A stretch of 7,829 nucleotides of DNA from Acidobacteriota bacterium (GTDB taxonomy: Bacteria; Acidobacteriota; Vicinamibacteria; Vicinamibacterales; JAFNAJ01), in contig JAFNAJ010000111.1 of assembly GCA_017860085.1 (NCBI GenBank), positions 1 to 7,829 on the forward strand. Reading direction: 5' to 3'. The translations under genes and the position numbers were made by a program. This document shows, piece by piece, positions 1-4,467 of this stretch (position 1 is its first letter; each line of letters starts with the position of its first letter). The notes below the pieces were generated by a model, which was not told the origin of the DNA, did no database searches, and saw only the letters and a list, made by a program, of their open reading frames with translations.

Positions 1-4
1 TCAT
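1..4 (-). CDS. Possible start of the next operon gene, cut by the left edge
   Basis: Bases 4-2 read ATG on the minus strand and overlap the TGA stop of the M16 peptidase as ATGA, the classic four-base arrangement of translationally coupled genes. Only the start codon is visible, so the product cannot be known. M16B peptidases often sit next to a second M16 gene whose product completes the proteolytic chamber, so a partner subunit is a reasonable guess but is not shown by the sequence. Confidence 0.35.
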
Positions 5-1308
5 GACGCCACGGCCGGAGAGGAGTCGGCCAGCGCCAGGTCGGTTCGGCCGCGCGGCACGGCGCTGAGGGCCACGCGATGGGCGAGGCTCAGCCACTCC
101 GTGGTGCTCGTTCGCAGCAAGGCTGGTGTCGCGGCCCGATACCGCGCCAGGTCGCGTGCGAAGCCGCCTGGATCACCGAGGTAGACGTTGTAGGCGTTCA
201 ACTGATCGGACTTGCCACTGAAGCCCCCGATGGTCTGGAGGCGATACACGAACTGGGCCTCGACCTTGGTGTGCGCCCGCACGAACTCGCCGTCGGTCGG
301 GCCCTCGCCGGCCAGTCGACCCAGTTCCTCGGTGATGGCGCGGTCGAGCTCAGCGAGCGTGTGCCCGGGAGCCGCGGTGGCGGCCACGTGGAAGCTGCCT
401 CCGAGCTGGCGCGAGTTCTGGTGGGCCACCACGTCGAGCGCCAGGCGCTCGTCGGACACGAGGCGCCGGTACAGCCGCGACGTCTTCCCTCCAGCCAGCA
501 CGTCGGCCACGAGGTCGAGTTCGGCATCGCCGGCCTCGAAAAGCGCGGGCGAGTGCCAGCTCAGGTAGAGTCGAGGAAACTCGACGCGGTCTTCGAGCAC
601 CCACCGGCGGTCGGCGTCGAGGACAGCCAGCGGCACCTCGACGGGGAGCACCGGAGGCCCCGCCGGAATCTCGCCAAAGTACCGGCTCACAAGGGCGACA
701 GCCTCATCGGCCTCGACGTCGCCAGCCAACACGATCGACGCGTTGCCCGGGTGGTAGTACGTGGAGAAGAACGTCCCCACGTCGTCCAAGGTTGCCGCCC
801 GGATGTCGTCCGCGAGGCCAATGGTGGGCCAGCGATACGGGTGTGTCTCCGGGTACATCGCCGCTGCAATAGCCATCGGCACGAGCCCGTACGGCCGGTT
901 CTCGTAGCTCTGACGTCGCTCGTTGAGGACCACGTCGCGCTGGTTGTCCAGCTTGGCCTGGGTCAGCGCGGGCAGCAACCATCCCATGCGGTCCGATTCC
1001 ATCCACAAGGCGAGGTCGAGCGCCTCGGTTGGTACGACCTCCCAGTAATTCGTGCGGTCGCTGTTGGTCGACCCGTTGAGCGAGGCCCCGGCTCGCTGCA
1101 GCGGCCCGAAGTAGCCCGAGTCGTGGTGCGCCGACCCCTCGAACATGAGGTGCTCGAACAGGTGGGCGAAACCAGTGCGTCCCGGGCGCTCGTTCTTCGA
1201 TCCGACGTGATACCAGAGGTTGACCGCCACGATTGGCAGGTCGCGGTCCTCGTGGACGATCACGTCGAGGCCGTTCTCGAGCGTCCGCTTGTGATAGGTG
1301 AGATCCAT
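1..1308 (-). CDS. M16B family zinc metallopeptidase (insulinase/pitrilysin-like)
   Basis: The product is 435 residues, the usual size of two-domain M16B peptidases, which degrade peptides inside a clam-shell chamber built from two such halves. The inverted zinc motif HxxEH is complete (H49-L-F-E52-H53), and E130 in VVLNERR lies 77 residues after H53, where the third zinc ligand of the family is expected. The active-site domain fills roughly residues 1-210. The second M16 domain follows, with the typical GGKTSRLYRRLV segment in its first part. I chose the ATG at 1308 because homology-like sequence begins there (MDLTYHKRTLENGLDV). The longer open frame upstream is arginine/serine/proline-rich and lies inside the neighbouring ATPase gene. 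No signal peptide is seen with this start, so a cytoplasmic enzyme is implied. It lies 25 bases after the Mrp gene in the same direction and is probably cotranscribed. The ribosome site is weak (AGCGG). Confidence 0.93.
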   Translation of the reverse strand: MDLTYHKRTLENGLDVIVHEDRDLPIVAVNLWYHVGSKNERPGRTGFAHLFEHLMFEGSAHHDSGYFGPLQRAGASLNGSTNSDRTNYWEVVPTEALDLALWMESDRMGWLLPALTQAKLDNQRDVVLNERRQSYENRPYGLVPMAIAAAMYPETHPYRWPTIGLADDIRAATLDDVGTFFSTYYHPGNASIVLAGDVEADEAVALVSRYFGEIPAGPPVLPVEVPLAVLDADRRWVLEDRVEFPRLYLSWHSPALFEAGDAELDLVADVLAGGKTSRLYRRLVSDERLALDVVAHQNSRQLGGSFHVAATAAPGHTLAELDRAITEELGRLAGEGPTDGEFVRAHTKVEAQFVYRLQTIGGFSGKSDQLNAYNVYLGDPGGFARDLARYRAATPALLRTSTTEWLSLAHRVALSAVPRGRTDLALADSSPAVAS

Positions 1309-1333
1309 CCGCTGCCAGGCGCCGCGCACCCGA

Positions 1334-2416
1334 TCAGAGCACGGGCGTGAGGGGAATCGGCTTGCGGTAGCTGGCGATCGACACCTGGGCGGCAGCCTGC
1401 TCGGCTGCTGCGACGAAGGCGCGCGCCGCGGGCGACTCGGGTTCGGCCACGACGATGGGCGTCCCGGTGTCGCCGCCGACGCGGATCGGCTCGTAGATCG
1501 GGATGCGCCCGAGAAACGGCACAGCCGCCTGTTCGGCAAAACGCTCGCCGCCGCCCTTGCCGAAGATGTCGCTCTCGCGCCCGCATCCGCTGCACACGAA
1601 GTAGCTCATGTTCTCGATGATGCCCAGCGTCGGGATGTTGAGCTTCTCGTACATCCGCACCGCACGCCGCGAGTCGGCGACCGACACGGCCTGAGGCGTC
1701 GTCACCACGACCGCCCCGGCCACCGGCACCGTCTGGCTCAGGCTGAGGGCGACGTCACCGGTACCCGGCGGCAGGTCGACGATGAGGTAGTCGAGGTCGT
1801 TCCAGCGCACGTCGCGGAAGAACTGCTGAATGACGCCGTGGAGCATCGGCCCACGCCAGATGACGGCCGAATCGTCGTCCGTCAAGAAGCCCATGGACAC
1901 GACCTGCACGCCGAACTTCTCGGCCGGCACGATCTTGTCACCCTCGCTCCCGAGCTGCGCCTGGACGCCGAGCATGATCGGCACGTTGGGCCCGTAGATG
2001 TCGCCATCGAGGATCCCGACACGGCTTCCGCAGCGGGCCAGCGCGAGCGCCAGGTTGACGGCCACGGTCGTCTTGCCCACCCCGCCCTTGCCGGCACCCA
2101 CCGCAATCACGTTCCTCACCCCAGGCACCGGGGCTCGCCCCGCGGCGGGGTCGACGGCCGTGCGCACGCTGGCCGTCATTTCGATGTCGACGTCGGCCAC
2201 GCCAGGGAGGGCCGCCACCGCCGCGCGCGCCTGCTCCCGCATCTGGTCCTTCACCGGGCAGGCGGGCGTGGTCAGCTGGATCTTGAAAGCCACGCGGGGT
2301 CCGCTGATGACCACGTCCTTGACGAATCCCAGCGAGACGATGTCCCGGTGAAGGTCGGGGTCCCTGACGACCTTCAGCGCGTCGAGAACCGTTTGCGGCG
2401 TGAGTGTCGGAGCCAT
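1334..2416 (-). CDS. Mrp/ApbC/NBP35-type Fe-S cluster carrier ATPase with N-terminal MIP18 domain
   Basis: This 360-residue cytoplasmic P-loop ATPase belongs to the family that holds and passes on 4Fe-4S clusters to apoproteins. Residues 1-90 form a MIP18/DUF59 domain with its conserved cysteine (C53 in TTPACPVKDQ). The ATPase domain starts near residue 101. It has a deviant Walker A KGGVGKT at 110-116, the segment GILDGDIYGPNVPIMLG at about 134-150, and a Walker B-like VDLPPGTGD at 213-221. The cluster-binding CxxC is C275-S-G-C278, which bridges the dimer in known homologues, followed by the usual FGKGGG. All key residues are present and the length is typical. The ATG at 2416 begins the MIP18 domain directly; a GAGGT 14 bases upstream is a distant ribosome site. 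The gene lies 17 bases after the DUF4870 gene and 25 bases before the peptidase. The symbol could be mrp or apbC by function, but family alone does not decide. Confidence 0.95.
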   Translation of the reverse strand: MAPTLTPQTVLDALKVVRDPDLHRDIVSLGFVKDVVISGPRVAFKIQLTTPACPVKDQMREQARAAVAALPGVADVDIEMTASVRTAVDPAAGRAPVPGVRNVIAVGAGKGGVGKTTVAVNLALALARCGSRVGILDGDIYGPNVPIMLGVQAQLGSEGDKIVPAEKFGVQVVSMGFLTDDDSAVIWRGPMLHGVIQQFFRDVRWNDLDYLIVDLPPGTGDVALSLSQTVPVAGAVVVTTPQAVSVADSRRAVRMYEKLNIPTLGIIENMSYFVCSGCGRESDIFGKGGGERFAEQAAVPFLGRIPIYEPIRVGGDTGTPIVVAEPESPAARAFVAAAEQAAAQVSIASYRKPIPLTPVL

Positions 2417-2433
2417 GAAGGATCTAGCTTACC

Positions 2434-2784
2434 TCAACGAAGCTGCTGCTCGACGAAGTCGCCCACGACGGGCAGCTTGAAGCGCTCGCCCCGGTACGCC
2501 TTCACGATCAGGATGAGCCACAACACGACGGTGGCCGGGAAGATGACGAACACTGACAGCAGTGCCCCGAGAATGGGCACGACGTTGACAACGAGGTGCA
2601 GGACCGCAACGCCGAGGAACGTCACCGTGGATTGCAGGGCGTGAAAGCGGACGAAACGGCTGTCCCGCTCGATGAGCAGAAACGCTGCGCCTGTGATGAA
2701 CCCCGCCACGTAGCACATCGCCGCGGCAAGGTTCTCGTCGAGGCCCGTGCTCGATTTCCCGGTCGCCGGAGGTGTCGCATCCAT
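2434..2784 (-). CDS. DUF4870 (Tic20-like) small membrane protein
   Basis: The product is a 116-residue inner-membrane protein of unknown function. A hydrophilic N-terminus leads into three predicted membrane segments at about residues 20-38, 53-71 and 73-95. The family hallmarks are visible: FVRFHALQS after the first helix (44-52), and a C-terminal AYRGERFKLPVVGDFVEQQL (97-116). I chose the ATG at 2784 because a GGGAG (2790-2794 on the plus coordinate) precedes it by five bases. A GTG four codons upstream at 2796 is possible but overlaps that ribosome site. It is the third gene of the left-hand operon, next to another small membrane protein; the two may work together, but nothing in the sequence proves it. 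Confidence 0.88.
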   Translation of the reverse strand: MDATPPATGKSSTGLDENLAAAMCYVAGFITGAAFLLIERDSRFVRFHALQSTVTFLGVAVLHLVVNVVPILGALLSVFVIFPATVVLWLILIVKAYRGERFKLPVVGDFVEQQLR

Positions 2785-2808
2785 CGTCGCTCCCACTGGC
2801 TGCGTGTG

Positions 2809-3201
2809 CTACGTGTGCGCAGCGGTCGCGTCTTCGAACCGCTGCCGGGTCTCATTGTTCAACAGGACCCAGAGACTGTACACCGACAGGGCCGTCCCGA
2901 AGGGCAGCACGAACAGGTTGACCAGGGCGACGACCAACGCGGCCGTTCGGGCGTGAGGTCTCACCTTGCGCAGCCCGCGCCCGACCCACACATTGGCCCC
3001 GGCCCAGGCCAGGCAGCACAGCGCAACGGTGAGAAAGGCGCCGACCGCCACGCCGGACGCCAGTCGCTGCGAATCGGACGCGGTGGCCGACTCGAGCCCC
3101 AGCGCGCCGAGGGCCAACAGGAGGAGTGACGCGGCGACGAGCAGGGCGAGCACGCCGCCAATCTGGTGGAGCACACCGAGCAGATCGAGGTGTTTACTCA
3201 C
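2809..3201 (-). CDS. Small hypothetical membrane protein with three hydrophobic segments
   Basis: I do not recognise a named function. With the GTG start at 3201 the product is 130 residues, beginning with the sequence SKHLDLLGVLHQIGGVLALL. Hydrophobic segments lie at about residues 8-36, 48-72 and 86-112, and the last has a central proline. The end, YSLWVLLNNETRQRF, looks like the conserved tail of small membrane proteins common in soil bacteria. The start is uncertain: a TTG at 3234 would extend it by 11 residues and overlap the upstream gene by eight bases, and neither start has a clear ribosome site. I prefer GTG because the family-like sequence begins there. It stops 24 bases before the DUF4870 start, so it is part of the operon. 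Confidence 0.78.
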   Translation of the reverse strand: MSKHLDLLGVLHQIGGVLALLVAASLLLLALGALGLESATASDSQRLASGVAVGAFLTVALCCLAWAGANVWVGRGLRKVRPHARTAALVVALVNLFVLPFGTALSVYSLWVLLNNETRQRFEDATAAHT

Positions 3202-3226
3202 GGGTCTTGGGGGGACACCGCAGGAC

Positions 3227-3676
3227 TCAGCCAACGGACACGCGCACGTGCACCATCGTGGCTGCCGCGTTTGGCGGCGCCACCTGCCTGGCCAGGCGGG
3301 CGCCGTCGCGTACGCCTGCGGGCACCGACACGTAGATCACCTGCGACGCGGTCGACTGCCCCGTGCCGGCGCAGCCAGGGCAACGTTCGGCCCAGACCTC
3401 GCCGCGCCCTCCGCACTGGCGGCACACCCAGCGCAGCGACACGTCCACAGGCTTGCGGCACCCACGCGCCGCCTCACGCGCGGTCAACGACACGTCGGCC
3501 CAGACGTCGTGCGGCGCCGCTTCGTGTTCCAGGAACGCCTGGCGCATTCGCGCGACGAGCGGTGCGACGGACGGGAAGTCGACCGCGACTTCGTCGGCAA
3601 ACCAGTCGCGCTCCCGCCGCCAGGCTCGCCGGCGCGGATCGGTCGCCTGGCTCAGGGCTGAGCGATCGTCAAGCAT
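3227..3676 (-). CDS. J-domain-less DnaJ-like zinc-finger/CTD-I protein
   Basis: The product is 149 residues. About 55 residues with no HPD motif, hence no J domain, are followed by a compressed copy of the middle of DnaJ. DVWADVSLTAREAARGC (57-73) matches the start of DnaJ substrate-binding domain I (LSFEEAARG type). Two CxxCxGxG units come next (C85-R-Q-C88-GGRG and C99-P-G-C102-AGTG) instead of the usual four. After them comes VIYVSVPAGVRDGARL (113-128), the strand-turn-strand that follows the zinc finger in DnaJ. Two motifs supply four cysteines, enough for one zinc ion. A chaperone-like or protein-binding role is inferred from this; it cannot stimulate DnaK in the normal way without HPD. 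The ATG at 3676 was chosen because an open frame further upstream would run through the promoter and the divergent zinc-ribbon gene. It appears to be the first gene of the operon. No ribosome site is visible (see promoter entry). Confidence 0.82.
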   Translation of the reverse strand: MLDDRSALSQATDPRRRAWRRERDWFADEVAVDFPSVAPLVARMRQAFLEHEAAPHDVWADVSLTAREAARGCRKPVDVSLRWVCRQCGGRGEVWAERCPGCAGTGQSTASQVIYVSVPAGVRDGARLARQVAPPNAAATMVHVRVSVG

Positions 3677-3687
3677 ACCCGGCTCGT

Positions 3688-3717
3688 ACGATAGGAACGC
3701 GCCCGGTGTCTTGTCAA
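3688..3717 (-). promoter_or_regulatory. Sigma70-type promoter of the leftward operon
   Basis: On the minus strand, TTGACA (3717-3712, a perfect -35) is followed after 18 bases by TATCGT (3693-3688, four of six matches to TATAAT). Transcription would begin near 3681, only about five bases before the ATG at 3676, so the first gene would be nearly leaderless. This fits its lack of a ribosome site. Its -35 overlaps that of the divergent promoter. Confidence 0.6.
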
Positions 3718-3730
3718 GGCAGGACACTGG
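3703..3730. promoter_or_regulatory. Imperfect inverted repeat over the shared -35 region: candidate operator
   Basis: CCGGTGTC (3703-3710) and GACACTGG (3723-3730) are inverted copies matching at seven of eight positions, separated by 12 bases that hold the -35 elements of both divergent promoters. Inside it lies a smaller perfect dyad, CTTG-T-CAAG (3710-3718). The size and spacing would suit a dimeric repressor that controls both genes. No regulator gene is adjacent, and short dyads occur by chance in GC-rich DNA. Confidence 0.35.
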
Positions 3731-3739
3731 TGCTAAAAG
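3711..3739 (+). promoter_or_regulatory. Promoter of the zinc-ribbon gene, with extended -10
   Basis: TTGTCA (3711-3716, five of six matches) and TAAAAG (3734-3739, four of six) are 17 bases apart, and TG-C before the -10 (3731-3733) makes it an extended -10. The predicted transcript start is about 3746, at the GTG start codon itself, so this mRNA could be leaderless. Confidence 0.5.
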
Positions 3740-3745
3740 AGGCGT

Positions 3746-3934
3746 GTGAGCGAGACCGAGCCGCGGCACGAATGCCCGATGTGTGGCGAGTTCATGATCC
3801 GCGAGGAACGAAAGGAGATCGTGCCCATTGCAGGCACGTCCCAGACCGTGACGCGGATCGCGCACGAATGGGTGTGTCAGGAGTGCGACTACTTCGAGGA
3901 GGACGAGGGCGACAGCCACCGCCCGGCGTCGTGA
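3746..3934 (+). CDS. Small zinc-ribbon protein, YgiT-like
   Basis: The product is 62 residues with two CxxC knuckles, C10-P-M-C13 and C44-Q-E-C47, about 30 residues apart and framing a short beta-rich stretch (IVPIAGTSQTVTRIAHEWV). This is the layout of a single-zinc ribbon like the N-terminal part of YgiT/MqsA-type proteins. The C-terminus is acidic (DYFEEDEGD). No helix-turn-helix is present and no MqsR-like toxin is next to it, so an antitoxin role is not supported. The GTG at 3746 is the only sensible start. AGAGG lies just three bases before it, too close to be ideal, and the promoter geometry points to a leaderless message instead. It diverges from the DnaJ-like gene and converges with the next zinc-ribbon gene, 17 bases away. 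Function unknown. Confidence 0.75.
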   Translation: MSETEPRHECPMCGEFMIREERKEIVPIAGTSQTVTRIAHEWVCQECDYFEEDEGDSHRPAS

Positions 3935-3951
3935 CCTGCCGCCGGCGGGCT

Positions 3952-4173
3952 CTACGCGGCGCCGAGGCTCAACAGCAGTTCCCTGCGGAGCGCTTCGTCG
4001 CACGCCTCGAAGCTCATCTCGGCATCACAGCGATCGCAGAGGATCTCGAACACGCTGGGTCGTGTCTCTTCGGCGACTTCGACCCGGCCCTCTTTCACGC
4101 GCACCACGTGGGCCTGGGCCGTCTTGATCAGAAAGTGCTCCTGGTTCCCGCAACTCGGGCAGGTGAGCGGCAT
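3952..4173 (-). CDS. Small zinc-ribbon protein of unknown function
   Basis: The 73-residue product has a zinc ribbon made of C5-P-S-C8 and C46-D-R-C49. Between them lies a strand-rich stretch (HFLIKTAQAHVVRVKEGRVEV), and a helical tail (about 53-71) follows. I chose the ATG at 4173 over the ATGs at 4179 and 4212 because GGGAG (4184-4180) lies exactly six bases upstream of it; this start also puts the first CxxC at the very N-terminus, as in many ribbons. It is monocistronic between two plus-strand genes. It differs in sequence from the neighbouring ribbon at 3746-3934, so it is not a recent duplicate. Confidence 0.75.
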   Translation of the reverse strand: MPLTCPSCGNQEHFLIKTAQAHVVRVKEGRVEVAEETRPSVFEILCDRCDAEMSFEACDEALRRELLLSLGAA

Positions 4174-4220
4174 CGGCATCTCCCAGGGCCTCGGTTGGCG
4201 TGTGGCCCGCAAACGCGTGA

Positions 4221-4249
4221 ATTCTACGGAATGGGTTCACCTTTCGCAA
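4221..4249 (-). promoter_or_regulatory. Sigma70-type promoter of the zinc-ribbon gene at 3952-4173
   Basis: On the minus strand, TTGCGA (4249-4244, four of six matches) and TAGAAT (4226-4221, five of six matches) stand 17 bases apart. The predicted transcript starts near 4214, giving a leader of about 40 bases that contains the good GGGAG ribosome site. The stretch is visibly more AT-rich than its surroundings. Confidence 0.6.
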
Positions 4250-4263
4250 TGACCTTCTCGAGG

Positions 4264-4284
4264 CGCGCGACTGTGGGTCGCGCG
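4264..4284. repeat. Perfect 8-bp GC hairpin ahead of a small ORF
   Basis: CGCGCGAC (4264-4271) and GTCGCGCG (4277-4284) are exact inverted copies around the loop TGTGG. The stem ends eight bases before the ATG at 4293 and touches the only ribosome-site-like GGGA (4284-4287). There is no T-run on either side, so it is not a standard intrinsic terminator. It could shape translation of the small ORF or bind a protein. Confidence 0.5.
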
Positions 4285-4292
4285 GGACGACC

Positions 4293-4463
4293 ATGAGCGA
4301 ACGCGAGGACGTGAGAAGCGAGGAGCGCGGATTTCACTGGGTCGCGTGGCGCGTGCGCCCTGGCGACTCGGGCCCGCGCGACTCGGTGATCGTCGTTGGC
4401 AAGACCAAGGAGGAGGCCGAGGACCGGGCCCGCGACCGCACTGACGGCCCCAGGCCGCGCTGA
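4293..4463 (+). CDS. Small hypothetical protein, 56 residues
   Basis: The ATG at 4293 opens a 56-codon frame that ends at TGA 4461-4463. The product has a charged N-terminus (MSEREDVRSEER), then GFHWVAWRVRPGDSGPRDSVIVVG, likely two beta strands joined by a turn, and then the helix KTKEEAEDRARDR. This strand-strand-helix pattern with aromatic residues looks like a genuine small domain, and the glutamate-rich, lysine-containing composition is unlike an antisense shadow. A weak GGGA lies five bases upstream, partly covered by a hairpin, and no clear promoter is seen. The stop is four bases from the stop of the convergent helicase gene. I do not know a function. Confidence 0.6.
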   Translation: MSEREDVRSEERGFHWVAWRVRPGDSGPRDSVIVVGKTKEEAEDRARDRTDGPRPR

Positions 4464-4467
4464 GCGC

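Noticed and set aside
79..1350. Long plus-strand open frame opposite the M16 peptidase
   Set aside because: The translation is rich in arginine, histidine and valine with no recognisable domain, while the minus strand has an intact zinc peptidase. Long antisense frames are expected in GC-rich genes.
1309..1539. 77-residue extension of the M16 peptidase that might pass for a signal region
   Set aside because: It lies inside the Mrp coding sequence, is Arg/Ser/Pro-rich and has no hydrophobic core.
1298..2644. 448-codon plus-strand open frame opposite the Mrp gene
   Set aside because: It spans three minus-strand coding stretches, its composition is shadow-like (many Arg, His, Asp), and the opposite strand carries every motif of the Mrp family.
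3939..3948. Palindrome CCGCCGGCGG between the convergent zinc-ribbon genes, possible terminator
   Set aside because: It has no loop and no T-run on either strand; 10-bp GC palindromes are common in this composition.
3677..4003. N-terminal extension of the DnaJ-like protein by 109 residues
   Set aside because: It would run through the promoter and across the divergent zinc-ribbon gene, and its sequence is low-complexity in style with no link to the DnaJ-like part.
3746..4173. Toxin-antitoxin module based on the YgiT-like zinc ribbon
   Set aside because: There is no helix-turn-helix domain, no MqsR-like or other toxin next to it, and the neighbouring small gene is another zinc ribbon on the opposite strand.
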